Below are positions 46,265 through 54,210 of a stretch of 64,000 bases of DNA, one piece after another. The DNA is taken from contig CAVOWK010000042.1 of the NCBI GenBank assembly GCA_963700045.1, positions 1-64,000 of the forward strand, read 5' to 3'. A program made the translations under genes and the position numbers. The first letter of the stretch is position 1; each line of letters begins with the position of its first letter. The DNA comes from RPQJ01 sp963700045 (lineage in GTDB: Bacteria > Pseudomonadota > Gammaproteobacteria > Steroidobacterales > Steroidobacteraceae). Under the pieces are notes generated by a model, which saw nothing but the letters and a program-made list of their open reading frames with translations, was not told the DNA's origin and searched no databases.

Positions 46265-48316
46265 ATGCCCTATACAACCCAGGACATTCGCAATATCGCT
46301 CTCGTGGGCCAAGCCGGCGCGGGCAAGACGCTGCTGGCCGAAGCCTTGCTCGCGCAGTCCGGTGCAATCCGGTCCAAGGGGTCGCTCGCCCGTGGCACGA
46401 CGGTCTGCGACTTCGATCCGCAGGAAAAAGCCCTGCTCCACTCTCTTGATGCCGCCATCTGCGGCTTCGAGACGCAGGGCCGTCGCGTCAACATGATCGA
46501 CACCCCGGGATACCCCGACTTTCTCGGCCGCACGCTGAGCGCGCTCGAGGCGGTCGAGACGGCGGTGATCGTCGTGAGCGCCGTCAACGGCATCGAGCCG
46601 ATGACCCAGCGCATGATGGATTTCGCCAGGACGAGGGGCCTGTGCCGGCTCATCGTCGTCAACAAGATCGACGCCCGCGACGCGCGCACCGAACACGTGC
46701 TGATGGAACTGCGCGAGGCTTTCGGCAAGAGCTGCCTGCCGCTCAACCTGCCGGCGGAAGGCGGCGCTGCGGTGGTCGACTGCTTCTTCCAGTCGCAGGG
46801 CAAGGCCACTGATTTCTCGTCGGTCGCTGCCGCGCACACCGAGATCATCGACCAGGTGGTCGAAGTCGACGAAAAACTGATGGCGCTCTACCTGGAGCAG
46901 GGCGAGGAGCTGCTGAATCCCGAGCAACTGCACGACCCGTTCGAGCAGGCGCTGCGTGAGGACCACCTGATTCCGATCTGCTTCTGCTCGGCCGAGACCG
47001 GCGCCGGCATCCCCGAGCTGCTGGCCGTGCTGGCGCGACTGGCGCCGAACCCGGCCGAGGGCAATCCGCCGCCGTTCCTGAAGGGTGAGGGCGATGACGC
47101 CGAGCGCGTGACCGTGAGCCCCGATCCGGCGCAGCACGTACTTGCGCACGTATTCAAGGTCACGATCGATCCCTTCGTCGGCAAGATGGGAATCTTCCGC
47201 GTGCACCAGGGCACCGTGCGGCCCGGCGCGCAACTGTTTGTGGGTGACGCGCGCAAGCCGATCAAGCTCGCGCACCTCTACCAGCTGCAGGGCAAGGAGC
47301 ATGCCGAGATCACCCAGGCCATCCCGGGTGACATCTGCGCGGTGCCCAAGATCGACGAGATTCATTTCGACGCCGTGCTGCATGACTCGCACGACGAAGA
47401 CAATCACCACCTGAAATCCGTGACGTTCCCGCCCGCGATGCTCGGGCTGGCGATCCGCTCCGAAAAGCGCGGCGACGAGCAGAAGCTGTCCGAAGGCCTG
47501 CACCGGCTCATGTCCGAGGACCCGTGCGTGCGCGTCGAGCATCACGTCGCGCAGAACGAGACGGTGCTGTACGGGCTGGGCGACCTGCACCTGCGCGTGA
47601 TGCTGCAGCGGCTCACCGAACGCTACGGCGTGTCGGTCAAGACGAGCCCGCCCGCGGTGCCTTACCGCGAGACGATCACGCGCCCGGCTGAAGGCCACTG
47701 CCGGCACAAGAAGCAGACGGGGGGCGCCGGCCAGTTTGGCGAGGTCTACCTGCGCATCGAGCCGCTCGAACGCGGCGCGGGCTTCGAGTTCGTCGACGAC
47801 GTCGTGGGCGGCGCGATCCCCGGCCAGTTCATCCCTGCGGTCGAGAAAGGGGTGCGCCAGGTGCTGACCGAGGGCGCGATCGCCGGCTTTACGCTGCAGG
47901 ACATCCGCGTGAGCGTGTACGACGGCAAGCACCACGCGGTGGACTCGAAGGAAGTCGCGTTCGTGTCGGCGGGCCGCAAGGCGTTCGCTGAGGCCATCAA
48001 GCAGGCGGCGCCGATCGTGCTCGAGCCGATCGTCCGCATCGTCATCAGTTGCCCGAGCGCGTCGATCGGCGACGTCAGCAGCGACCTGGCGACGCGACGC
48101 GCGCGCATCAACGGCCAGGACACGTTGCAGGGTGGGCGATCGGAAATCGCGGCGCTCGTGCCGCTCGGCGAACTGCAGGATTACCTGTCGCGACTCAAGG
48201 CGCTGACCGGCGGCGAAGGCACGTACACGATGGACCTGAGTCACTACGATCCGGTGCCGGCGCGGAAGCAGCAGGAACTGGTGTCGGCGTTCAAGCCGCA
48301 CGAGGAAGCTGAATAG
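46265..48316 (+). CDS. Elongation factor G-like protein (paralogue)
   Basis: The 683-residue product has a translational GTPase core: GQAGAGKT near 13, TTVCDFDPQEK (switch region), DTPGYPDF near 81 and NKID near 135. Domain II and the G', IV and V domains follow (TVRPGAQLFVGD, then PPAVPYRETITRPAEGHCRHKKQTGGAGQFG and MDLSHYDPVPARKQQ). It resembles stand-alone EF-G-like proteins of unclear role rather than the canonical fusA product, which would be near rpsL-rpsG. It might act in recycling or stress. A mirrored array begins at its stop. Confidence 0.85.
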   Translation: MPYTTQDIRNIALVGQAGAGKTLLAEALLAQSGAIRSKGSLARGTTVCDFDPQEKALLHSLDAAICGFETQGRRVNMIDTPGYPDFLGRTLSALEAVETAVIVVSAVNGIEPMTQRMMDFARTRGLCRLIVVNKIDARDARTEHVLMELREAFGKSCLPLNLPAEGGAAVVDCFFQSQGKATDFSSVAAAHTEIIDQVVEVDEKLMALYLEQGEELLNPEQLHDPFEQALREDHLIPICFCSAETGAGIPELLAVLARLAPNPAEGNPPPFLKGEGDDAERVTVSPDPAQHVLAHVFKVTIDPFVGKMGIFRVHQGTVRPGAQLFVGDARKPIKLAHLYQLQGKEHAEITQAIPGDICAVPKIDEIHFDAVLHDSHDEDNHHLKSVTFPPAMLGLAIRSEKRGDEQKLSEGLHRLMSEDPCVRVEHHVAQNETVLYGLGDLHLRVMLQRLTERYGVSVKTSPPAVPYRETITRPAEGHCRHKKQTGGAGQFGEVYLRIEPLERGAGFEFVDDVVGGAIPGQFIPAVEKGVRQVLTEGAIAGFTLQDIRVSVYDGKHHAVDSKEVAFVSAGRKAFAEAIKQAAPIVLEPIVRIVISCPSASIGDVSSDLATRRARINGQDTLQGGRSEIAALVPLGELQDYLSRLKALTGGEGTYTMDLSHYDPVPARKQQELVSAFKPHEEAE

Positions 48317-48461
48317 GCAAGGGGCGGAAGGGCGGGAAGGACGGGAAGGACAGGAAGGAAGGCAGTGGCTTCTTCCACTTCCTAGCCTTCCTAGCCTTCC
48401 TAGCCTTCCTAGCCTTCCTCCTTCCTGCCCTTCCTGCCCTTCCTCGCCTTCCTGGCCTGCT
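48317..48461. repeat. Mirrored GGAAG/CTTCC 9-bp array between the EF-G-like gene and the sulfotransferase gene
   Basis: GGAAGGGCG, GGAAGGACG, GGAAGGACA and GGAAGGAAGG are followed, after a short centre, by about ten CTTCC units, including four identical CTTCCTAGC. This is the longest array and fills the entire convergent gap between two stop codons. Confidence 0.88.
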
Positions 48462-49131
48462 TCAGCCGTCGTCCGGCGTGACCATCTCCATCCCGAGTAC
48501 ACGTCGCATCCGGCGCCATGCACTGCGCCACGGCTTGTCGGACTGCGTCACGTTGGCGTGCGGCCACGGCTCGGTGGGCACAGGCTTGCCGAGGAACTCG
48601 CACAGCGGGCCCCACTCGCGCGTCCGCGTCGGGTCGAATTCGAGGAACTGGCCGGGTCGACCGCGAAAATGTTCGCGTACGGCGGCATTGTGCGCACGGT
48701 ATGCATCGAGCCACGCCTGCCGGCTCTCGGCACTGTCGCCCGGGTTCGCATGCTTGCCGAACATCCACACGCGCATCGGCCGGATCCGGCGATTGCGGTA
48801 GAAGCTCGCGCAGCTCTCGATCCAGCGCTCCTCGTCGCGTACCGTCAGGATGTATTTCGCGTCCGGAAACTGCGCATGGATCTGGCGCCACAGGTGGAAA
48901 TAGGGGTTGTCGGTGAAGGCATCGAAAAGCTCGAACGTCGGCAGCCGATAGTCGCCGCGCTCGATCTGCTGCAGCAAGCGTCTCGCCATCGTCGGCGCCC
49001 GGGTAGCTGCCGATCTTGTCGCCGTTGATCGTGCGATACCCCAGGACCTTCAGCGCCTGGTAGATCGTCGTCGTGCCGGTCTTGTAGAAACCGATGGCGA
49101 AAATCTTGCCCGTGTGAGGCGTGCGCTGCAT
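48462..49131 (-). CDS. Sulfotransferase family protein, frameshifted
   Basis: The N-terminal frame gives the PAPS-binding motif (IFAIGFYKTGTTTIYQALKVLGY), and the other frame gives the rest (YRLPTFELFDAFTDNPYFHLW, then KYILTVRDEERWIESCASFY with the 3'-phosphate motif). Removing one base near 48987 joins PGADDARRLLQQ into one protein of about 222 residues. Substrate is unknown: such enzymes may modify lipids or polysaccharides. It may belong to the minus-strand run from 52724. The 9-bp array starts at its end. Confidence 0.78.
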
Positions 49132-49147
49132 GCGCGCGATTCTGCAC

Positions 49148-50026
49148 TCAGCCGCGCTGTTGCGCGAGGTCGCGGACCTCCTTCGCCAGGGTGAGCAGCC
49201 GCTGCTCGGTGACGGCGCGTTGTTGCGGCGTCAGCGAGGCGTCGAGTTGCAGCAGGAGATCGAGGAAGTCCGAGCGGCTGGTTGCGATCGCCTTGCGGTA
49301 CCCGGGCGTCCACAGGCGGTCCGGTTCGGCAATCAGCACGCGCATGCGTTCGTCGAAGGCCGCCCGCGGCCCGGACCGCACGCGCAGCGTGGCCGCGAGC
49401 TCCTCGCGCCAGAGGCGGCGGTTCTCGCGCCACTCAGACATGAACGGGCGCGCCGTCCACGCATAGTCGCGGACCAGCTGGCGCTGCTGCGGACTCAAAG
49501 GGCCGGTCATGCGCTCCATGTTCTTGCGCAGCGACTTCTCGCGCCGGGAGCGGCGATCCTCCGGCGTCCGTTGCGAATAGTCCCGCCAGGTCTTCTCGTC
49601 GGCCTGCTGCAGGCCTTCAAGCAGTTCGTATACCTGGCGGTCGCTGAGCGTTACGGCAAGCGCGGTGTAGCCGGGCGCCGCCTGCTCGAAGATACGCCGC
49701 CAGTAGACCTCGGCCTGTTGTGCGGCGTCCTCGAGGCTTGCGCGCGTGACACCGGCGCGGACTTGCGACGCCAGGCCCTGCAGGAACGCGTCGTAGCGCT
49801 CCAGTTCCTCGCTGCGATGCCATTCCAGGTTGTGTTCGAGCGTGCGCGCGAGGCTGGCGCTCTGGCTGCCGTCGAGCGACACGAGCCCGCGCACATAGAG
49901 ACCCACCAGCGAATCGAGCCGTGGGTACACGAGCGACGCGCCACAACCGGCCAGGCCTGCCAGCAGCAGCACTGTGAGCAGGGACCTTGCGATCCAGCGG
50001 CGCAGGTGCAGTTCAGTCCTGGTCAT
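49148..50026 (-). CDS. DUF6279-family lipoprotein
   Basis: The 292-residue product has a lipobox (LLAGLAGC) and then SLVYPRLDSLVGLYVRG, followed by a long helical domain rich in charged residues ending LTLAKEVRDLAQQRG. It matches the gammaproteobacterial DUF6279 lipoproteins, whose role is unknown. It overlaps the SRAP gene by 14 bp at its start and lies 16 bp before the sulfotransferase gene, so these may be co-transcribed. Confidence 0.8.
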   Translation of the reverse strand: MTRTELHLRRWIARSLLTVLLLAGLAGCGASLVYPRLDSLVGLYVRGLVSLDGSQSASLARTLEHNLEWHRSEELERYDAFLQGLASQVRAGVTRASLEDAAQQAEVYWRRIFEQAAPGYTALAVTLSDRQVYELLEGLQQADEKTWRDYSQRTPEDRRSRREKSLRKNMERMTGPLSPQQRQLVRDYAWTARPFMSEWRENRRLWREELAATLRVRSGPRAAFDERMRVLIAEPDRLWTPGYRKAIATSRSDFLDLLLQLDASLTPQQRAVTEQRLLTLAKEVRDLAQQRG

Positions 50027-50768
50027 CGTCGGGAGCGGGCACCAGGTCCAGTGTCATGGCGAGAGGCGGCTCAGCCACTGGTTCGATCAATCGCGGTCCC
50101 TGGTTGCGTGCGTTGCTGACGAGCCGGCTCACCCGGTGCGCGACCATGTTGCCCGCGCCGTCAGCGGTCAGCAGCCGGTCGAGGCGTTCGACGTCCTGGT
50201 TGCGCGGATCGAGCCACTCACCATACGCGGAGGCCGGGATGATCACCGGCATCCGGTCGTGGATGTAGGCGATCGACTTCGGTGGCGCGGTAGTGATCAG
50301 CGTGCACGACTCGAGCGGCTCGCCCGTGACGGGGTCCCGCCAGGCTTCCCACAGCGCCGCGAGCGCGAACGGTCCCGCGCTTGCTGGCCGCAGGAAATAG
50401 GGTTGCTTGTCGCGGGGCCCGAGCTGCATCCACTCGTAATACCCATCGGCCGGCACGAGCGCACGACGTTTGCGATAGGCGGTGCGGAAAGCTGGCTTCT
50501 CGCGCAACGTTTCCGCCCGCGCATTGGTCATGCGTGCGCCGATCGACTTGTCCTTCGCCCAGACCGGCACGAGTCCCCAGTAGAGCATCGCCAGGCGCCG
50601 CGTTGCTGCAATGTCGGGCGATACGTCGTCGGACAGCTCGCGGACCGCCGGGATGAAGGTGGTCGGCGCGATGTTGTAGCGCGCATCGATCGCGGGCGTA
50701 TCGTCCGGCAACCCGAAGAGCCGGACGACGGCTTCGTGGGGCGAGTAGAAAGCGAAGCGACCGCACAT
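50013..50768 (-). CDS. SRAP-family (YedK/HMCES) abasic-site-crosslinking protein
   Basis: YedK/HMCES proteins form a covalent crosslink with abasic sites in single-stranded DNA through their N-terminal cysteine. The 251-residue product has MCGRFAF with that cysteine at position 2, WGLVPVWAKDKSIGARMTNARAETLREKPAF, GYYEWM with the catalytic glutamate and HDRMPVIIP with the catalytic histidine. I start at 50768 since the cysteine must be exposed; upstream codons are array DNA. Confidence 0.93.
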   Translation of the reverse strand: MCGRFAFYSPHEAVVRLFGLPDDTPAIDARYNIAPTTFIPAVRELSDDVSPDIAATRRLAMLYWGLVPVWAKDKSIGARMTNARAETLREKPAFRTAYRKRRALVPADGYYEWMQLGPRDKQPYFLRPASAGPFALAALWEAWRDPVTGEPLESCTLITTAPPKSIAYIHDRMPVIIPASAYGEWLDPRNQDVERLDRLLTADGAGNMVAHRVSRLVSNARNQGPRLIEPVAEPPLAMTLDLVPAPDDDQD

Positions 50769-50919
50769 GGGAAGGGGTAGGGGAAGGAGGTTGGGGGATA
50801 GTCGGAAGTGCAGGTACGGCATGGATATCCTCTGAAGACTTGTCGAGGAGACGCGGTGTCACGGTGAATAAACATCCGACCATCCCCTATCCCCCTTCCC
50901 CTTCCTCCTCCCCTACCTC
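50769..50919. repeat. Inverted purine/pyrimidine arms around a 90-bp centre between the ABC permease and SRAP genes
   Basis: The left arm (about 50769-50801, with GGGGTAGGGGAAGGAGG) and the right arm (about 50884-50917, with CTATCCCCCTTCCCC and CTCCCCTACC) are imperfect complements. The centre may hold the SRAP promoter. It resembles the other mirrored arrays in place but not in unit. Confidence 0.6.
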
Positions 50920-51765
50920 TCACTCTCTGATGCCCGTGCCCTTGTTCATCAGCCAGACGCAGGCTGCGAACAGCACCACGACCGACAAGGCCATGATTGC
51001 GAACGAAAAGCCGACGTCGACATCGGCCTGCCCGAGGAAGCCGTAGCGGAAGGCGCTCACCATGTAGAGGATCGGGTTCGCTTTCGAGACCGTCTGCGCC
51101 CACTCGGGCAGCATCTGGATCGAATAGAACACGCCGCCGAGGTACGTCATCGGGGTCAGGATGAACGTCGGAACGAACGTGATCTGGTCGAAGTTCTTGG
51201 CAAACACGGCGTTGACGAACCCGCAGAGCGAGAACACGACCGAGGTGAGCAGCACCGCGGCGATCACCACGAACAGGTGCTCCACGTGCAGGTGGGTGAA
51301 GAACAACGCGATGATCGCCACGATCAACCCGACCAGCAATCCGCGCAGCATCCCGCCCGCGACGTAACCCAGCACGATCAGCCAGTTGGGCAGTGGCGAG
51401 ACCAGCAGTTCCTCGATGTGCCGGCCGAACTTCGCGCCGAAGAAAGACGACACCACGTTGCCGTAACTGTTGGTGATCACGGACATCATGATCAGGCCGG
51501 GGGCGATGTACTGCAGGTACGTGTAGCCGCCCATCTGCCCGATGCGCCCGCCGATCAGGCTGCCGAAGATGATGAAGTACAGCGTCGCCGTGATCACGGG
51601 CGGAACCAGCGTCTGGCCCCAGATGCGCATGATGCGGCTGAACTCGCGGATGACGATCGTGGCGAAGCCGACACGGCGCGCGCGGCGCATGTTGGCGGCC
51701 AGCGTCACTTCAGCATGGCTGCCGGGAGTGGCGCCGGGGGTGCGACTCGGGGGCGCCGTGTTCAT
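50920..51765 (-). CDS. ABC-2-type transporter permease (YadH-like)
   Basis: The 281-residue product has six membrane helices and the ABC-2 features: VPPVITATLYFIIFGSLIGGRIG, then YLQYIAPGLIMMSVITNSYGNVVSSFFGAKF and LVGLIVAIIALFFTHLHVE. It is the partner of the upstream ATPase, whose stop overlaps its start (ATGA). YadGH-type exporters carry unknown substrates. Confidence 0.88.
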   Translation of the reverse strand: MNTAPPSRTPGATPGSHAEVTLAANMRRARRVGFATIVIREFSRIMRIWGQTLVPPVITATLYFIIFGSLIGGRIGQMGGYTYLQYIAPGLIMMSVITNSYGNVVSSFFGAKFGRHIEELLVSPLPNWLIVLGYVAGGMLRGLLVGLIVAIIALFFTHLHVEHLFVVIAAVLLTSVVFSLCGFVNAVFAKNFDQITFVPTFILTPMTYLGGVFYSIQMLPEWAQTVSKANPILYMVSAFRYGFLGQADVDVGFSFAIMALSVVVLFAACVWLMNKGTGIRE

Positions 51766-52724
51766 GCGCCCGCCTGGGCAGCCGGTGGTGCGGCCGGCTG
51801 GCCACTGCCGACGTCGCGGCCTTCGACGAGGCGCATGAAGAGTTCCTCGAGGCGATTGGCCTTGTTGCGCATGCTCACGACTTCACCGCCGGCGGCCGAC
51901 AGCGCACCGAAGATCTCGTTCAGGTTCTGCTCCTTGTCGACCTCGACTTCGAGCGTCGTCTCGTCCGGCGCCGTCACGCGATAACCAGGCAGCGACAAGG
52001 TCCCGCGCAATGGTCCACGCAGGTTGAGCACGAAGGTCTCCGTCTGCAGCTTGCGCAACACCGTCGACATGCGGTCGTTCTCGATGATGCGGCCTTCGTC
52101 GATGATCGCGATGTGGCGGCAGAGGTTCTCGGCCTCCTCGAGGTAATGCGTCGTCAGGATGATCGTGGTGCCCTGCTCGTTGATCCGCCGCAGGAATTCC
52201 CACATCGAACGGCGCACTTCGATGTCCACGCCTGCCGTCGGCTCGTCGAGGATCAGCAGTTGCGGCTCGTGGATCAGTGCGCGCGCGATCATGAGCCGGC
52301 GCTTCATGCCGCCCGACAGCGAACGTGAAATCGTCTCGCGCTTCTCCCACAGCTGCAGCTGGTTGAGCCAGTACTCCATCCGCTCGCGCGCGACGGGGCG
52401 CGGGATGCCGTAGAAGCCGGCCTGGTTCAGCAGGATCGTCGAAACCTTCTCGAACTGGTTGAAGTTGATTTCCTGCGGCACGACACCGAGGCAGGACTTG
52501 GCCGCCTCGAGCTCGGTGTCGATGCTGTGCCCGAACACGGTCACCGTGCCGCTCGACTTGTTGACGAGCGACGACACGATGCCGATCGCGGTCGACTTGC
52601 CTGCGCCATTCGGTCCGAGCAGCGCGAAAAAATCGCCCTCCTCCACGTCGAGGTCGATGCCCTTCAAGGCCTGGACCCCGTTGTTGTACGTCTTGCAAAG
52701 CTGGCGCAGCGACAAGGCCTTCAT
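51762..52724 (-). CDS. ABC transporter ATP-binding protein (YadG-like)
   Basis: The 320-residue product has Walker A GPNGAGKST, Q-loop VPQEINFN, signature SLSGGMKRRLMIAR, Walker B LLILDEPTAGVD and the H-loop TTHYLEEAE. A C-terminal extension of about 80 residues (ending in alanine/proline) follows. It starts at ATG 52724, the first MKALSLRQLCKTYNNG, and is coupled to the permease. Together they form a YadGH-type exporter. Confidence 0.92.
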   Translation of the reverse strand: MKALSLRQLCKTYNNGVQALKGIDLDVEEGDFFALLGPNGAGKSTAIGIVSSLVNKSSGTVTVFGHSIDTELEAAKSCLGVVPQEINFNQFEKVSTILLNQAGFYGIPRPVARERMEYWLNQLQLWEKRETISRSLSGGMKRRLMIARALIHEPQLLILDEPTAGVDIEVRRSMWEFLRRINEQGTTIILTTHYLEEAENLCRHIAIIDEGRIIENDRMSTVLRKLQTETFVLNLRGPLRGTLSLPGYRVTAPDETTLEVEVDKEQNLNEIFGALSAAGGEVVSMRNKANRLEELFMRLVEGRDVGSGQPAAPPAAQAGA

Positions 52725-52777
52725 GGCGGCACGGACGTTCACGGGAGGGGAGCGAAGGGTAATGTGCGGGCACCTCG

Positions 52778-53494
52778 TCAGCAAGAAACGTCGGAGTCGC
52801 CGGCGGGTCCCCTGCGGTGTGTCGGGCGCGCCCGGCGCACAGTGCCACTGCGCGCGATGACCGGGTCGCGCTCGCAGTGCCCGAGCAGGCACAGCCCCGC
52901 CGAATAGGCCCAATTCAGGTCTGCCTGCACGGTGCCTGCCGCAGCTTCGGCCAGCAGGCTCCAGTAACGAGTGTGTCCGGGCCACCGCGGACGCACCAAC
53001 CCGGGCCACGAAGCGAGCCGAAACGAGTCGGACGGCGTCAGCGCGGACAGGCGCGCCTCGGATGTCGACCCCAGTCCGAAGGCAATGCGAGACGAGAACG
53101 GCACGTTTTCGGCCAGCCTCCGCGCAACGTTGAGCGCGACCAACCCGAACGAACGACGCGTTTCGCCACGCGCGCGGTCGGCGAATTCCGCGTCGTTGTC
53201 CGCGACGGACTCGAGCCGCCAGGGCGGCGCCTCGTCGTCCCGGGGCAGCTCGAGCTCAAAGAGCGAGATCGGGCTGCACGCGGCACGCTCCCGGGCTTCC
53301 GGCGCGACCTCGACGAGTCGTTTCACGGTCGCAGCTGGCAACCGGAACCAGCAGTCGGCTCCGTGGCCAGGGTCGAGCGCGTGCGCCAGGAACAAGCGAT
53401 TGAGGTCCGCAATGTCCCGGCGCACGGCCGGATTGAGCAGGTTGCCCTGGTATGGCCAGGCGGCATTGGGCAGCGTCAGCTTCAGTTCAGTCAT
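52778..53494 (-). CDS. Possible FlhD-like protein with two tandem units
   Basis: I do not recognise this 238-residue protein with certainty. Residues about 29-85 (DIADLNRLFLAHAL, then CWFRLPAATVKRLVEVAP) follow the pattern of FlhD (D-I-N-x3-LLLAQ, then FRLG, then a leucine-rich helix). Residues about 120-180 (GLVALNVARRLAEN, then IAFGLGSTSEARLSALTP, then RLASWPGLVRP) repeat that pattern. E. coli FlhD is about 116 residues, so this may be two FlhD units fused. The divergent partner is FlhC-like, which supports the idea. No flagellar genes lie nearby. The C-terminal 50 residues are arginine-rich and unaligned. Confidence 0.5.
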   Translation of the reverse strand: MTELKLTLPNAAWPYQGNLLNPAVRRDIADLNRLFLAHALDPGHGADCWFRLPAATVKRLVEVAPEARERAACSPISLFELELPRDDEAPPWRLESVADNDAEFADRARGETRRSFGLVALNVARRLAENVPFSSRIAFGLGSTSEARLSALTPSDSFRLASWPGLVRPRWPGHTRYWSLLAEAAAGTVQADLNWAYSAGLCLLGHCERDPVIARSGTVRRARPTHRRGPAGDSDVSC

Positions 53495-53504
53495 GATTGA
53501 TTCC

Positions 53505-53584
53505 CCATATATGGTCCAAACAGACCATATATGGATATAGAATCTCATGGTTGGTCTGAATAGACCATATATGGCCAAAACATC
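53505..53584. promoter_or_regulatory. Four 20-bp operator repeats between FlhD-like and FlhC-like genes
   Basis: The palindrome CCATATATGG occurs exactly at 53505, 53525 and 53565, and a degenerate copy (TCATGGTTGG) at 53545, so copies lie on a strict 20-bp grid. The spacers also repeat (TCCAAACAGA and TCTGAATAGA). It lies in the divergent promoter region, with the FlhD-like start at 53494 and the FlhC-like start at 53604. Confidence 0.85.
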
Positions 53585-53603
53585 AAGAATGAGGAGGAAG
53601 GCC

Positions 53604-54149
53604 ATGAGAATCACGGACAGCCGGTACGATCGCGATCGCATGCGGTTGGCTATCACCCACCGGATGATCGCCCTGGAAGCCCGCACCCGCACCATCCGGA
53701 TCGCGACGCAGTTGTCGGACGACAGGATCCGACGCATGTACCGGGACTATTTTGCCTCGATCGGCGGCAACCTCGTGCGGCGCCGGCGCGGCAAATCGCC
53801 GCGGCAGATGTCGTATTTCCGGCGTTCGCTCGAGCACGAACAACAGGCGGCCCTGCTGGGTTCCCTGCTGCGGCTCTGCAACCTGCTACGGCAGTATCCA
53901 GGCGGCTTCCGGCCCGCGCTGGAGGACGTCGGCTGCTTCTGCGATGCGTACGAGACCTACCGGGGGCTCTGGCCAGAAGGGCACATCTCGTTCGAGCACG
54001 CGTGGCACCTGTGGCAGGTGTTCTGCCGCAACGACGAATTCGTGCTGTCGAACTGCCCCGACTGCGAATCCCTGTGGCTGCAGGACACGCTGGAAATCCT
54101 GCCGTACAACTGTCCGGCATGCAGGCGAGGGTCGCCGGCCCGCACGTGA
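53604..54149 (+). CDS. FlhC-like transcriptional regulator with a zinc site
   Basis: The 181-residue product resembles FlhC, which joins FlhD to form the FlhD4C2 activator. Alignable parts are the N-terminal LAITHRMIALEARTRTIRIATQLSDDRIRRMYRDYF (FlhC: [35 protein letters not shown]) and the middle HAWHLWQVFCRNDEFVLSNC. The C-terminal zinc site CPDC ... CPAC matches FlhC spacing in kind. It starts at ATG 53604, with a strong Shine-Dalgarno (GGAGGAAGG) five bases upstream; longer starts would run into the operators. It lies divergent from the FlhD-like gene. Confidence 0.72.
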   Translation: MRITDSRYDRDRMRLAITHRMIALEARTRTIRIATQLSDDRIRRMYRDYFASIGGNLVRRRRGKSPRQMSYFRRSLEHEQQAALLGSLLRLCNLLRQYPGGFRPALEDVGCFCDAYETYRGLWPEGHISFEHAWHLWQVFCRNDEFVLSNCPDCESLWLQDTLEILPYNCPACRRGSPART

Positions 54150-54175
54150 CGAGGGGCAGCGGGCAGGGGCCGCGC

Positions 54176-54181
54176 TAAACT
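54176..54181 (+). promoter_or_regulatory. Possible -10 box of nudC
   Basis: TAAACT lies 30 bp upstream of the nudC GTG, flanked by GGCAGGGGCCGCG and CGCGGTCCCC, which can form a hairpin. No clear -35 was found. Confidence 0.3.
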
Positions 54182-54210
54182 CGCGGTCCCCTCGCCTGCC
54201 GGTAGCGGCC

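Noticed and set aside
46238..48523. 761-codon open frame on the minus strand opposite the EF-G-like gene
   Set aside because: It is antisense to a clearly conserved GTPase and shows arginine- and histidine-rich composition typical of a GC-rich shadow frame.
53505..53574. CCATATATGG as an SRF-type CArG box
   Set aside because: That motif belongs to eukaryotic MADS-box factors; in bacteria the resemblance is coincidence.
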